DNA from: Sporosarcina sp. ACRSM
GTDB taxonomy: Bacteria > Bacillota > Bacilli > Bacillales_A > Planococcaceae
Reading direction: 5' to 3'
Length of the DNA: 64,000 bases
NCBI RefSeq assembly: GCF_022346545.1
Contig: NZ_JAKRNU010000001.1
Location: forward strand, 124,001 to 188,000
A program made the translations under genes and the position numbers. The notes below the pieces were generated by a model. That model was not told the DNA's origin, ran no database searches, and saw nothing but the letters and a program-made list of their open reading frames with translations. Below, piece after piece: positions 27,696 to 36,876 of this stretch; the stretch's first letter is position 1, and each line of letters opens with the position of its first letter.

Positions 27696-29093
27696 TTATT
27701 TTTCAAAAATCGTTCCCTTTTTGAAGCTTGAACCTTTAAAGGCAAACTTCGATAGAAGATAGTAAGCTGTTCCTGCAACAACCACACCGATGATCCATGC
27801 AAGATCGACGACTAAGAATGCAGCTGCCGCACCAATCAGCATCGCTAGCAAGCCAGCTGGATTATACCCGGCATATGGACCGTCTTCATTGTATAAATCA
27901 GCTACATCCACTCGCTGTTTTCTTAAAATATAATATTCGACTAACAAAATCGAAATAACAGGTCCTAAAAACGCGGAATAAATTAAGATGAACATATTCA
28001 GACCCGTAGCCGATGATTCTTGAATAAGCAACCAAGGGAATGCACATAGTGCAAGCAATCCTGTAATAATTGCAGATGGCTTATATTTCAGTTTCGTCAA
28101 CATTGTAATCACATAGACTGGCGGAATAATGTTTGCCACCATATTTGTCGCAATTACCGTTACGACGATAAAGGCAGATACACCTACAGAAATATAAGGA
28201 TTATCAATAACGACCGGGAGTGCTTGTGCAGGGTTCGTAATACCTGTTGCGGATGCAAGCATTGCCCCGATTACAATAACAAAACCATAAGAGAGAGTGA
28301 TCGGCAAGAAGTATAATGCTCCGCGCTTCTTATCACTCAAACCCGTTTTTAACTCTCTGGAATAGTCAGCTGCACTTACAAAGATCCCAGCATAATTCCC
28401 CAAGAAGACCATAATGAGTCCGAAGAACGGTAAGCCCCATGAGCCTTCTGCTTGTACCCAGTTTTGTGCAATTTCAGTGCTATAGTTTGACATGAGAATT
28501 CCAAACACATAAATAAGCCCCACCATGAACACAACAGATGCAATCGTTTCTACCCACTTAATCGCATGGAAGCCAAATAATGAAAGTACAATTTGGACTA
28601 CTTGAAGCGCGATAAAACAAATGAAAATATTATTAAAAGATCCACCTGTAACAATCTTCGCAATCTCATTTAAGGCAGTTCCGCCAATCCAGCTTTGAAT
28701 ACCATACCAGACGATAGCAGGTATACCGCGTAATAGTGACGATATAACTGTTCCTTTTATCCCAAAGGACATTCTAAGTTGGACAACATATGGAATCCCT
28801 TTTTTATAGCCAAGTCGATCATTTAATGCAAAAACAGTGGAGATGATGGCAATTGCAGCTAGAGCTGCCAGGATCGTCTGGAAGATGTTCAATGTTGCCA
28901 CTCCCGCTACAATTACACTGGCTCCTAACGTCATATTCCCTAAATTGACACCATCGCCAATCCACATGAAAACGTAGTCTTTCGGTTTAACTGTCCGTTC
29001 CCGATCGTTTTTCGGATGTAACGATTCGTCTAATCCCGAGGCTTGTTCAACTTGCGTCACTTGTGTATCGTGACCTTCATTTATTGCAGACAT
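27696..29093 (-). CDS. NCS1 family cytosine/purine/ureide permease
   Basis: 466 residues from the ATG at 29093 (AAGGAG 8 bases upstream; a GTG at 29102 lies within that region). About 12 membrane segments are preceded by a 40-residue hydrophilic N-terminus. DYVFMWIGDGVNLGNMTLG and RLGYKKGIPYVVQLRMSFG identify the NCS1 transporters. It is not closely similar to the PucI-like neighbour, so it probably carries another substrate such as a nucleobase or hydantoin. It is separated from pucI by 353 bases and most likely has its own promoter. Confidence 0.85.
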   Translation of the reverse strand: MSAINEGHDTQVTQVEQASGLDESLHPKNDRERTVKPKDYVFMWIGDGVNLGNMTLGASVIVAGVATLNIFQTILAALAAIAIISTVFALNDRLGYKKGIPYVVQLRMSFGIKGTVISSLLRGIPAIVWYGIQSWIGGTALNEIAKIVTGGSFNNIFICFIALQVVQIVLSLFGFHAIKWVETIASVVFMVGLIYVFGILMSNYSTEIAQNWVQAEGSWGLPFFGLIMVFLGNYAGIFVSAADYSRELKTGLSDKKRGALYFLPITLSYGFVIVIGAMLASATGITNPAQALPVVIDNPYISVGVSAFIVVTVIATNMVANIIPPVYVITMLTKLKYKPSAIITGLLALCAFPWLLIQESSATGLNMFILIYSAFLGPVISILLVEYYILRKQRVDVADLYNEDGPYAGYNPAGLLAMLIGAAAAFLVVDLAWIIGVVVAGTAYYLLSKFAFKGSSFKKGTIFEK

Positions 29094-29614
29094 ATGCCGC
29101 ACTCCTTTTCTTTTATGCTGTATTAAAGCTACATTGAATGTTAGACGATAAATAAAAGTTTACCCTATTACCGCAAAATTATTTCCCTATAACAAACGTT
29201 TGCATTTGGAATGCGAATTCTCTCCCCGTGTATAGGCAGTTTTACGCAAGTTAGTTAAATAATTTCGAGTTCCGTAAAATTAACAGTAGCTCAACTTTTT
29301 TATCCTATCGAAAACATTTTCTTCCGTAACAATTGTTATTATACATAGTTTTACCCGGCAGGTCTTTATGTCTATTGAACAAAATGAAAAAACCCTCGCT
29401 ATATACAGTGCATAATATTTTCCGCAATAGCAGCATCCTTGTACAATCATTTGTATACTTTGAACAAAATAAATTAAGCGCATTTCCATCCTTCTTGCTG
29501 AAACCACAGAAAATTCAACATATAGAGAGTTGTGTTAGTTGCATAAGGACTACATTTCCTGCCTGTCGCTTCCCTATTAAGCACTCGACGATCTTCCCAT
29601 TTCCGAAATCTGAA
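29094..29614. other. intergenic, no gene seen
   Basis: Over 500 AT-rich bases between the NCS1 permease and the terminator of the DinB-like gene. Frames on both strands are without ribosome sites. It should hold the permease promoter. No clear operator, repeat or RNA structure was found. Confidence 0.3.
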
Positions 29615-29666
29615 GGAAAAAACACCTTCTTCCCAAGCGGCTCGCTATCACGCAGGAAGAAGGTGT
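29615..29666 (-). terminator. intrinsic terminator of the DinB-like gene
   Basis: ACACCTTCTTCC (29622-29633) pairs perfectly with GGAAGAAGGTGT (29655-29666). A run of A at 29616-29622 gives T on the minus strand. It lies 12 bases after the stop. Confidence 0.8.
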
Positions 29667-29677
29667 CCGATAAGTTC

Positions 29678-30169
29678 TCACTTTGCATTCATTTCAAGTG
29701 TTTTTTTCAATTGTTTCAAGTGCCATTTTTCATGCAATCCGACAAACAAAAACCATTGGATCAAAGGAACGTGCCCCAAATGAGGGTGTTTGAATGATTT
29801 CTCACAAAGGACATCCATTGTTGTCGACTCAAAGACATCTAATAGGAAGAGACGTGATTCATAGAGTTCATTCTTCATCTCAATGATCGATTTGTACCCT
29901 TCCGTCGGCACGGTATCCGCCGGCTCATCCACTTTCAACAAACGGCCCGACGTAAACACAAGTGGTTTCTTTGAGGATTTCGGGCTATTGGGGTTTTTCA
30001 GTTCTTCAGCGACCTTCTTGGCAATCAGCGTTTCCATTCGAACCAGATGTTCGAATATTTGTTTTGGTGACCACCCTCCGTTTGAAGGAATCTGGTTGAA
30101 CTGTTCATCTGTTAACCCATCAATGGATTGATATACTTTTTTTCGGATACGATTATTTTTCTCAAACAT
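29678..30169 (-). CDS. DinB-like (DinB_2) four-helix protein
   Basis: 163 residues. It has the DinB/YfiT fold signature: NGGWSPKQIFEHLVRME near residue 32 supplies the first histidine, and GLHEKWHLKQLKK near the C-terminus supplies the other two, giving a metal-binding triad. Such proteins are often thiol-dependent (for example bacillithiol) transferases, but the reaction of this one is unknown. It is a single gene with its own terminator and GGAGA ribosome site. Confidence 0.8.
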   Translation of the reverse strand: MFEKNNRIRKKVYQSIDGLTDEQFNQIPSNGGWSPKQIFEHLVRMETLIAKKVAEELKNPNSPKSSKKPLVFTSGRLLKVDEPADTVPTEGYKSIIEMKNELYESRLFLLDVFESTTMDVLCEKSFKHPHLGHVPLIQWFLFVGLHEKWHLKQLKKTLEMNAK

Positions 30170-30430
30170 CGCCTAGATTTCTCCTTTGATATCCTCTAAA
30201 AATTTTATGGAGATGATGCATTTTGACCAAATAAGCTGAGGAAATTGGCTCGAATCAAATTTGCCTTCCTTACAATAGTAGCTTTTGTTAGTTTTCGCAA
30301 GTGATTTTTCACATAAAAAAAAGAGTTATTCTCGTAAAATAATTTCGAATCATTTTAAGTGTGGCTATCTTTCTTCTATGTGTATAGAATGCGCTTCAGT
30401 TTGAAAAAGTGATCCTCATATTTGACAATG

Positions 30431-31207
30431 TTAGATTCCTTTTTTCTTTTCCGTATTTCCGAACCAATAACCTGCTCCGATAAATATAGCGCCACCGATC
30501 ACATTACCGATTGTGACTGGCACCAAGTTTGCTGCCAGTCCAGACAGTGTAATGGTTTCAGGATGCGGGACCATTAGTGAAATGGAAAGCAAGGTCATGT
30601 TTGCGATACTATGCTCGAAACCAGATGTGATAAAGGCGAATAAACACCAAAAAATGACGATCAACTTCGCGGTTTCTTCCTTCAATTTGAAGGAGCACCA
30701 AACGGCCAAACAGACGAGAATATTGCACAGAATCCCCCTAAACAACAACTCCATAAATGGGGCATTCATCTTGTCGGCTGCCACCATGTTCAGAAAATCC
30801 GCCGTCCCTCCCGTGGCAAGCCCTGTATAGAAAAAAAGTGCCGCAATAAGCACGGCGCCAGCAAAGTTGCCAATATAGCTGAAAATCCAAATTTGGATCG
30901 TTTCAAGCCAAGTCGTTTTCTTCGCCAATGTGCCAATCATCATGATCATATTATTACTCGTAAACAAATCGGCACCCGCCATTAAAACCAGGCTTAAGGC
31001 GATCCCGAATGTGAGTCCCATGATTATTTTTGTTCCCGCAAAACCAGTGGGACCGAGCAAGCCGCCCACCGTAAAAATGAGAATGATTCCAAATCCGACA
31101 AAAAAACCTCCCATCATTGTCAATATGAAATAGTTCCTTTTACTTGTACGGTACTGCTTTACTTTTGAAATGGCTGTATCACCTAAAACACCAATTGTTG
31201 CTTTCAT
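30431..31207 (-). CDS. formate/nitrite transporter family channel
   Basis: 258 residues with six membrane segments. The FNT-typical GADLFTSNNMIM (about 99-110) and GFEHSIANM (about 198-206) motifs, which line the pore, are both visible. It passes small monovalent anions such as formate, nitrite or bicarbonate. No formate lyase or nitrite reductase is beside it, so the substrate cannot be decided. AGGGG precedes the ATG. No terminator is evident after it. Confidence 0.9.
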   Translation of the reverse strand: MKATIGVLGDTAISKVKQYRTSKRNYFILTMMGGFFVGFGIILIFTVGGLLGPTGFAGTKIIMGLTFGIALSLVLMAGADLFTSNNMIMMIGTLAKKTTWLETIQIWIFSYIGNFAGAVLIAALFFYTGLATGGTADFLNMVAADKMNAPFMELLFRGILCNILVCLAVWCSFKLKEETAKLIVIFWCLFAFITSGFEHSIANMTLLSISLMVPHPETITLSGLAANLVPVTIGNVIGGAIFIGAGYWFGNTEKKKGI

Positions 31208-31501
31208 TCTTTTTCCCCTCCAGCTAGCCTTCGCTTGTCCAACCTATAGTAGAATCGCAATCCGTCATGATTATACAACCTCACAGAGAATCACGGCCCT
31301 TCATTATGCTGTGCTTCATGTCTTTTTAGTGAAATATGCCAACTAACAAAACTGATAGGTCGACAGAAACAAGTGCTAGATTCTTTATTCCATTCGGTGC
31401 AATCCGTGACACGCTCTGTTCTATCTCCCTATTTTCATAGAGCAAGGTTTCTTTTCCTTTAATAGTGAAAATTGCGAAGGAAAAGACAAAGGGCTTTACC
31501 C

Positions 31502-31530
31502 TTGCCTAATCCATTTGCATTCCCTATACT
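31502..31530 (+). promoter_or_regulatory. sigma-A promoter of lysP
   Basis: TTGCCT (31502-31507), a 17-base spacer and TATACT (31525-31530). Transcription would begin about 25 bases before the lysine riboswitch. Confidence 0.65.
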
Positions 31531-31562
31531 AATATTGTTAATTCAATACTCCCATGCACTGA

Positions 31563-31740
31563 TGGGATAGAGGCCGCAACTTATAAGAGTAGATCGGACG
31601 AGATGCAATGACATCGTCGACTCCGTTTGAAAGGATGAGTTGCCGAAGTGTGGATCGTTCATTGACCATCCGGGCTGGTGATGTTTTCGAATAGGAACAT
31701 CATTGTCACGTTTTTCGAACAACGTGGAGAACTATCTTCG
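31563..31740 (+). ncRNA. lysine riboswitch (L box)
   Basis: GATAGAGGCCGC (31566-31577) opens the aptamer and GTGGAGAACTATC (31724-31736) closes it through P1 pairing GATAG/CTATC. In between are the conserved GAGTAGATCGGACGAG, GCCGAAG, GGGCTGG and ATTGTCAC elements in the right order. The T-run terminator at 31768-31797 and an amino acid permease follow. Lysine binding should stop transcription of lysP. Confidence 0.92.
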
Positions 31741-31767
31741 GAAGGATTATTCGGACTTATGACAACC

Positions 31768-31797
31768 AGCCGTCGATCTTTTTCGTCGGCTTTTTTA
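31768..31797 (+). terminator. riboswitch-controlled terminator before lysP
   Basis: AGCCGTCG (31768-31775) pairs with CGTCGGCT (31784-31791), one mismatch, followed by TTTTTT. It lies between the lysine aptamer and the permease start. Confidence 0.8.
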
Positions 31798-31842
31798 TAT
31801 GCCTAAGCCAGCAACCTTCCGTCAAATAAAGGAGAATATAAT

Positions 31843-33294
31843 TTGGCAAAAACATCACCATCATCATCCAACGCACCACAGTTGAAAAGGTCGCTGAAAG
31901 CACGTCATTTAACGATGATCTCACTAGGGGGATCAATCGGAACGGGGATTTTCCTCGCGAGCGGTGGCGCGATCCATACAGCGGGACCTGGCGGCGCATT
32001 GCTCGCCTATGCGGCTGTCGGTATTATGGTTTATTTTTTAATGACAAGTCTTGCAGAAATGGCGGCTTATATGCCTGTCGCCGGCTCATTCAAAGTGTAT
32101 GCCACAAAATTCGTCGATCCGGCATTCGGTTTTGCAATCGGCTGGAACTATTGGTATAACTGGGCCATTACGATTGCAGCTGAACTTGCTGCGGTTGTCC
32201 TCATTATGAAATTTTGGTTCCCGGATAGCCCTTCCTACATTTGGAGTGCCATTGCTCTTCTACTAATGTTTGGCTTCAACTATATGTCCGTCAAAGGGTT
32301 TGGTGAGGCGGAGTTCTGGTTTTCACTCATTAAAGTGATCACCGTCATCATCTTTATCATCATCGGTTTCTTGATGATTTTTGGCATCATGGGCGGCGAA
32401 GCGATCGGCTTTACTAACTTCACGATTGAAGATGCACCATTCAATGGCGGCTTCTTTGCAATTTTAGGGATCTTCATGGCAGCGGGCTTCTCTTTCCAAG
32501 GAACAGAGTTACTAGGCGTTGCCGCCGGAGAAAGTAAAGATCCAGGTAAAACAATCCCGAAAGCGGTCAGCACCGTTTTCTGGCGTATCCTTCTTTTTTA
32601 CATCTTATCGATTTTCGTCATCGGGATGATTTTACCTTATACAGATCCACGTTTACTCAGTGAGTCTGTTTCTGTCAGCCCTTTCACACTCGTTTTCGAA
32701 CGGGCCGGATTCGCATTTGCGGCTTCCGTCATGAACGCTATTATCTTAACGGCGGTCTTGTCGGCAGGTAACTCTGGTATGTATGCATCTACACGTATGC
32801 TTTGGGACTTGGCGCGGGATGGCAAAGCACCTAAATTCCTTGGCAAATTGGATAAAAGAGGCGTGCCGGTTAATGCATTAATCGCTACGACGCTTGTCGG
32901 CTCCCTTGCATTTCTATCCACGTTCTTCGGGGACGGCACCGTCTATGTCTGGCTGCTAAACGCTTCTGGAATGGCCGGATTCGTCACATGGCTCGGCATC
33001 GCTATCAGCCATTACCGTTTCCGCAGAGCCTACGTCGCGCAAGGCGGCAATATCGACGACCTCCCGTACCGGGCAAGATTCTTCCCGCTCGGTCCGTTAC
33101 TGGCATTGGTCCTTTGTACATTTATCATTTTAGGACAAAACTTCCAAGCCTTCATAGGCGGTGAAATCGATTGGAACGGCGCACTCGTTTCCTACATCGG
33201 ATTACCCCTTTTCCTCATTGTCTGGCTGGTCTATAAAGTGAAATTTAAAACGAAATTGATTCCGTTGAAAGACTGCGATTTTGATAAAGAATAA
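31843..33294 (+). CDS. lysP: lysine-specific permease, APC superfamily
   Basis: 483 residues and 12 membrane segments. The N-terminal GGSIGTGIFLASGGAIHTAGPGG region and AGFSFQGTELLGVAAGES identify the amino acid permease (AAT) family. The TTG start at 31843 is supported by AAAGGAG 10 bases upstream; no ATG competes. The lysine riboswitch in the leader makes lysine the substrate, since family members also carry other amino acids. It is a single gene ended by a strong terminator. Confidence 0.93.
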   Translation: MAKTSPSSSNAPQLKRSLKARHLTMISLGGSIGTGIFLASGGAIHTAGPGGALLAYAAVGIMVYFLMTSLAEMAAYMPVAGSFKVYATKFVDPAFGFAIGWNYWYNWAITIAAELAAVVLIMKFWFPDSPSYIWSAIALLLMFGFNYMSVKGFGEAEFWFSLIKVITVIIFIIIGFLMIFGIMGGEAIGFTNFTIEDAPFNGGFFAILGIFMAAGFSFQGTELLGVAAGESKDPGKTIPKAVSTVFWRILLFYILSIFVIGMILPYTDPRLLSESVSVSPFTLVFERAGFAFAASVMNAIILTAVLSAGNSGMYASTRMLWDLARDGKAPKFLGKLDKRGVPVNALIATTLVGSLAFLSTFFGDGTVYVWLLNASGMAGFVTWLGIAISHYRFRRAYVAQGGNIDDLPYRARFFPLGPLLALVLCTFIILGQNFQAFIGGEIDWNGALVSYIGLPLFLIVWLVYKVKFKTKLIPLKDCDFDKE

Positions 33295-33299
33295 AAACG

Positions 33300-33347
33300 A
33301 GCCAGTTGCTAGGACGAGGGAACATGTCCTAGCAACTGGCTTTTTTT
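33300..33347 (+). terminator. intrinsic terminator of lysP
   Basis: AGCCAGTTGCTAGGAC (33300-33315) pairs with GTCCTAGCAACTGGCT (33326-33341), a perfect 16-bp stem, followed by seven T. Confidence 0.95.
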
Positions 33348-33451
33348 GCTGTATATTGTTCTGTGAAAATTTATCTTAAAGTACCAAAGAACAGAGGCAC
33401 TTCTTAAACACCCGCATTCGGTAATAGCAAATCTAAAATGAAAAGACAGTA

Positions 33452-33676
33452 TTATTTCATCATTTGATAATAGACATAAAAATTAAATATTGCAGGTATT
33501 AACAAACTCAGTGCAAGACAAAAGACCGCTGCGAATTTAGACTGTTTAATAAGCCGTTCGTCGCCTAATTTTAAGTATTGGAAGAAAGATAGGCTGAAAT
33601 AAAAGCAAAGTACAATCAATATCAAGGAAAGTATCCCTAACCAATTCCCTGTTCCCATAAAGTTTAGATTATCCAT
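33452..33676 (-). CDS. small membrane protein
   Basis: 74 residues from the ATG at 33676, chosen because GGAGGTG lies 6 bases upstream; readings from 33703 would cover this site. Two hydrophobic helices (about 11-32 and 46-68) are joined by a charged turn KLGDERLIKQSK. No family is recognised. It starts a stretch of small accessory genes on the minus strand. Confidence 0.6.
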   Translation of the reverse strand: MDNLNFMGTGNWLGILSLILIVLCFYFSLSFFQYLKLGDERLIKQSKFAAVFCLALSLLIPAIFNFYVYYQMMK

Positions 33677-33836
33677 GCAAACACCTCCAAATCGTTTCAT
33701 CACTTTATTGCAAAACCTGATCTTTGGCTACATGAAAAAGCTGCCCTGTAAAAGGTAGCCGATTATTCAACAACAGCAGCCGTTAATTTAACTGAAACAC
33801 AACTACAAAGATATTATTTTTACACCCTTTTTAATA

Positions 33837-34247
33837 TTAACGACTAATAAAATAAGGTCCACATTCTTCTTCGTGTGTCATCATAAATGTCCATTTTAGT
33901 TCCCAATCCATTACATAAATATCACCATAAAACATATGCAACCGATCATACGGTAAATCTTGAATCCCCAAACTTTTAGCATTTTCCACTAAATATGCTT
34001 CATCTATATACTGATAAAAAATTGTACATTTATCCTTTTTCTGTTGATTGAAAAGTTCAATGGCTTCTCCTTTAATAGTGCAATTTACAGCTTCCCAACT
34101 ACATAGATGCCATAAAAAAGAGTCTAAGTAAATTTCCTCTTTTTGTTCTGTTGATAAATGATCTGTGAATATATTTTCCCACGACTTACGTAAATATCCA
34201 CCCCATTTGGGGATTGCTAAAACCTGCAATTCTTTTCTAAAGTTCAT
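33837..34247 (-). CDS. DUF4275 family protein
   Basis: 136 residues. WGGYLRKSWENIFTDHLS (15-32), SFLWHLCSWE, CTIFYQYIDEAYLVENA and the C-terminal THEEECGPYF match DUF4275 as known from Bacillus. It is cytoplasmic and its function is unknown. GGAGA lies 9 bases before the ATG. Members often lie in variable regions beside small orphan genes, as here. Confidence 0.75.
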   Translation of the reverse strand: MNFRKELQVLAIPKWGGYLRKSWENIFTDHLSTEQKEEIYLDSFLWHLCSWEAVNCTIKGEAIELFNQQKKDKCTIFYQYIDEAYLVENAKSLGIQDLPYDRLHMFYGDIYVMDWELKWTFMMTHEEECGPYFISR

Positions 34248-34344
34248 CTCACTTGTTCTCCTTGATACCGTCTTATTCTTAATCTTCTAGGGTAAATCGT
34301 TTTCTTTTACTAAGGATACTAACTGGTCCTGTTTTCTATTATTA

Positions 34345-34626
34345 TCAAATAAAGATTCTATCCATCAATAAACCAGTCAATATTATTAAAATTCCGCATG
34401 CAAAATGTATCTTCATTTGATTCAAACCTATTTTTTCAAACAACATGAACAGAAGAACAATCCCTCCTATATATTGGGCACTCACAAAGAAACTACTTTC
34501 AACTAAAAATAAGTTAGGAAACGACTGATACAAAGCTGCTGTTACTCCAAAAAGGAATACAACTAATGGAATTCTTAAATTCCACTGTTTCCAATCCATA
34601 TCCCTGGTACTAATCATCTTTTGCAT
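34345..34626 (-). CDS. small membrane protein
   Basis: 93 residues with three hydrophobic segments (about 19-38, 48-67 and 75-92). Not recognised. Its AAGGGG ribosome site overlaps the stop codon of the decayed gene upstream (34639-34641), so the two were once an operon. Confidence 0.55.
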   Translation of the reverse strand: MQKMISTRDMDWKQWNLRIPLVVFLFGVTAALYQSFPNLFLVESSFFVSAQYIGGIVLLFMLFEKIGLNQMKIHFACGILIILTGLLMDRIFI

Positions 34627-34638
34627 TTAAAAGTCCCC

Positions 34639-35009
34639 TTAATAATTATCGATGATACCACCCAGCGAAGAAGCTTTAATAAAAGGTTTTTTGATGATAT
34701 CTGCTATTTCATCCTTTGTACCATAAATGACAATACCTAATATTTCCAAGTCATCTATATTTATGTCTTTCATAATATCATAGGCGTTCTGGTGTCATGA
34801 AAAAAACTTGTTTGTAAAAAATATAAAATGTCTTCATATTCATTATCCAATTTAAGAGTTGAAAAAACAGGAGAATTTGTAGAAAATCCTAGGGCTTCAT
34901 TCTCTCTAATAAAAGTGGAAGACCAATCGTGGTCTTTCGCCTCTTGTTTTAATGTTTTTAATTGGTCATCACTATAGGTATTTACCCAAAACCAAGTCAT
35001 CTCGGGAGA
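34639..35009 (-). pseudogene. remnant of a sigma-factor-regulator-like gene, frameshifted and 5'-truncated
   Basis: From 35009 the frame reads SPEMTWFWVNTYSDDQLK and runs to FFHDTR near 34786, then hits a stop. A one-base shift there continues NAYDIMKDINIDDLE and on to a proper end IIDNY at 34639. The part before SPEMTW is missing, since a stop precedes it directly at 35010. The text resembles the C-terminal domain of anti-sigma or sigma-regulator proteins (Sigma_reg_C), though this match is from memory. A sequencing error could explain the frameshift but not the missing front. Confidence 0.6.
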
Positions 35010-35356
35010 TTAATCCTACTCTGGTTATTGCACAGCCTGCCTTTATTCTAAGAAGAATTGAGTCGGTTCCTGATTTTACTATCAACTGAATACAATCATT
35101 CTGAAGGCTCAGCCTTTTTTAAAAAACTATTTCTGAGGCTCTTTTGTTATGCAATTTTATCGATTTTGAGCATTTATTAATTTTCATGGTAGTTGAAGAA
35201 GAAACGTGAAGCTTATTCAGCAATCTCGCCCTTTTTGCCTTTAGTAATGAAAATAAGCCAATCTATGCAACTTTGTATAAAAAGCTGCATAATATCGGCT
35301 CTAAGAATTTTATACGTTATAGAAGATTAGCTTTTCGTTACAGTAACATAATCGTT
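35010..35356. other. intergenic, probable decayed sequence
   Basis: AT-rich, no gene. A short AAGGC-TCA-GCCTT hairpin with a T run (35102-35118) on the plus strand looks like a stray terminator. The lost 5' part of the adjoining pseudogene is not recognisable here. Confidence 0.35.
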
Positions 35357-36604
35357 CTAATTAAAAATTATAGGAAAAGTAAATGTAACGAAAGCTGCCC
35401 AAAGTCCGTAGACCGGCAAATACTTAGTAACGGCATCTTGGATAGTTGAAGGGCCGGATTTGTTCTGTAGAAAACGCATATAGGAGAGCATGATCCAAAT
35501 TAGATTTGCCCAGATAAGTATGTTTACTCCTAAAACAGCAAGTCTATTAGGCGTAATCCCATAAGAAGAAAGTCTGAACACGATGGCTGACAAAGCCACA
35601 CTGTCAATGATAAGCGCAAGAACGATTAAGGAGAAATTTATATAATCTGAAATGTTCTTCTTCTCGTCTGAGTCGCTCTCGGTAATGGAAAATATGGTAA
35701 CGGCCAATACACCAAAGAGTATTCCGTTGAAGACTATTAGGAAATTTCGGTCCAAGAATGGATTTTTTCCGACCCATATAACCGTTATAAGATAGACCAA
35801 CAATGTGACCAGGACAAGAGGACCAAAAATTTTTGCTATATATGGTGTAATATTCTTAGCAAGTTTAAGATTCATTGATACCAGGTATGCAGCCACAATA
35901 GCGAGGGCGGCAGCACCAAATAAAACAACATTACTAAAATAGAAGTCTTCTATATCCAAGCCAACAAAGCTAAATAACTGCATGGTTAATGCTGCTAGTA
36001 CCATTCCACTAACTGCCAGGCTGGCGTAGAGAATACAATATTCCAAATTAAATTTAATATAGGCTAATCGTATACTGCCTTCTGAATATGCGTTCCCAGT
36101 AAATGCGAGCCCTACCAATACCCATAGGAATATGGGAAGGTGTAAATAAGCAAGGATAATACTGTCTTTATCATTTAATGGTAGCCAATTAAGATAAAAC
36201 CCGGAAATTAGGAACATCGCTACAAGGGAATAAATAACACTTTTCTTCGGAGTATTATTGTAAACAAAATAGGCAGCAATAAAGGGAAGTATACCAAAAG
36301 CCAGGTTAATTGGAGCAATTGCTTCCTGTTCGACAAAATGGAAAATAATCCTGGTGCTTATCCCGGCCAGAATGGCTAAAATGCCCATGAATAAGAAACC
36401 TTTTTGAAGCAAGGAAGATTTTTCTGGATTTGCCGTCTCCTTGAAATGCAATCTTTCATACCAAACACCAAGAACATGAGAATCAGGATTTTGTTCCCAT
36501 GCGTGTAAGAATGATTTTTTAAAAGCTTTCGGATCTTTTCTATACATCCTCTCCAGCTCATGAGGGTTAGCAATATTTTCAGTAATCAAATCGGTAATGT
36601 CCAT
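35357..36604 (-). CDS. polytopic membrane protein, DUF4153-like
   Basis: 415 residues. A cytoplasmic N-terminal segment of about 65 residues (ITENIANPHELERMYRKDP) is followed by about 11 hydrophobic helices. The overall build and the C-terminal YLPVYGLWAAFVTFTFPI resemble DUF4153-type proteins, but the assignment is weak. GGGGGG lies 6 bases before the ATG. It is third in a minus-strand unit with a DUF2975 protein and a YozG-like regulator; the three probably work together in the membrane. Confidence 0.6.
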   Translation of the reverse strand: MDITDLITENIANPHELERMYRKDPKAFKKSFLHAWEQNPDSHVLGVWYERLHFKETANPEKSSLLQKGFLFMGILAILAGISTRIIFHFVEQEAIAPINLAFGILPFIAAYFVYNNTPKKSVIYSLVAMFLISGFYLNWLPLNDKDSIILAYLHLPIFLWVLVGLAFTGNAYSEGSIRLAYIKFNLEYCILYASLAVSGMVLAALTMQLFSFVGLDIEDFYFSNVVLFGAAALAIVAAYLVSMNLKLAKNITPYIAKIFGPLVLVTLLVYLITVIWVGKNPFLDRNFLIVFNGILFGVLAVTIFSITESDSDEKKNISDYINFSLIVLALIIDSVALSAIVFRLSSYGITPNRLAVLGVNILIWANLIWIMLSYMRFLQNKSGPSTIQDAVTKYLPVYGLWAAFVTFTFPIIFN

Positions 36605-36649
36605 AGTTATCCCCCCTAATAATCGTTATATTACTTTCCTTCACAATGT

Positions 36650-36865
36650 TCACCTGCCTTCGTCACTTTTGTATTCTAAAATATCTCCTGGCTGACATTC
36701 TAAAGCCTTACAAATTGCCTCTAAAGTGGATAATCGAATCGCTTTTGCCTTTCCATTTTTCAATATAGAAAGGTTCGCCATTGTTATTCCAACCTTCTCA
36801 GAAAGTTCTGTTACGCTCATTTTCCTTTTTGCTAACATCACATCAATATTGATTATAATTGCCAT
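36650..36865 (-). CDS. YozG-like XRE family DNA-binding protein
   Basis: 71 residues, a single helix-turn-helix domain (KMSVTELSEKVGITMANLSILKNGKAKAIRLSTLEAICKALE region, residues 15-53). This Cro/CI-type protein is very like B. subtilis YozG. The motif CQPGDILEY ends the domain. Its start lies 11 bases after the DUF2975 gene. YozG-like regulators are commonly paired with DUF2975 membrane proteins, and this pair follows that rule. It probably regulates its own operon. Confidence 0.88.
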   Translation of the reverse strand: MAIIINIDVMLAKRKMSVTELSEKVGITMANLSILKNGKAKAIRLSTLEAICKALECQPGDILEYKSDEGR

Positions 36866-36876
36866 TGTTATTCACC

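Noticed and set aside
29333..29797. Plus-strand open frame of 154 codons in the gap after the NCS1 permease
   Set aside because: Runs through the DinB-like terminator and into that gene's 3' end, no ribosome site and no recognisable content.
30290..30345. TnrA/GlnR-like text (TGTGAAAAATCACT) upstream of the DinB-like gene
   Set aside because: Does not fit TGTNAN7TNACA spacing, and the neighbouring gene has no nitrogen link.
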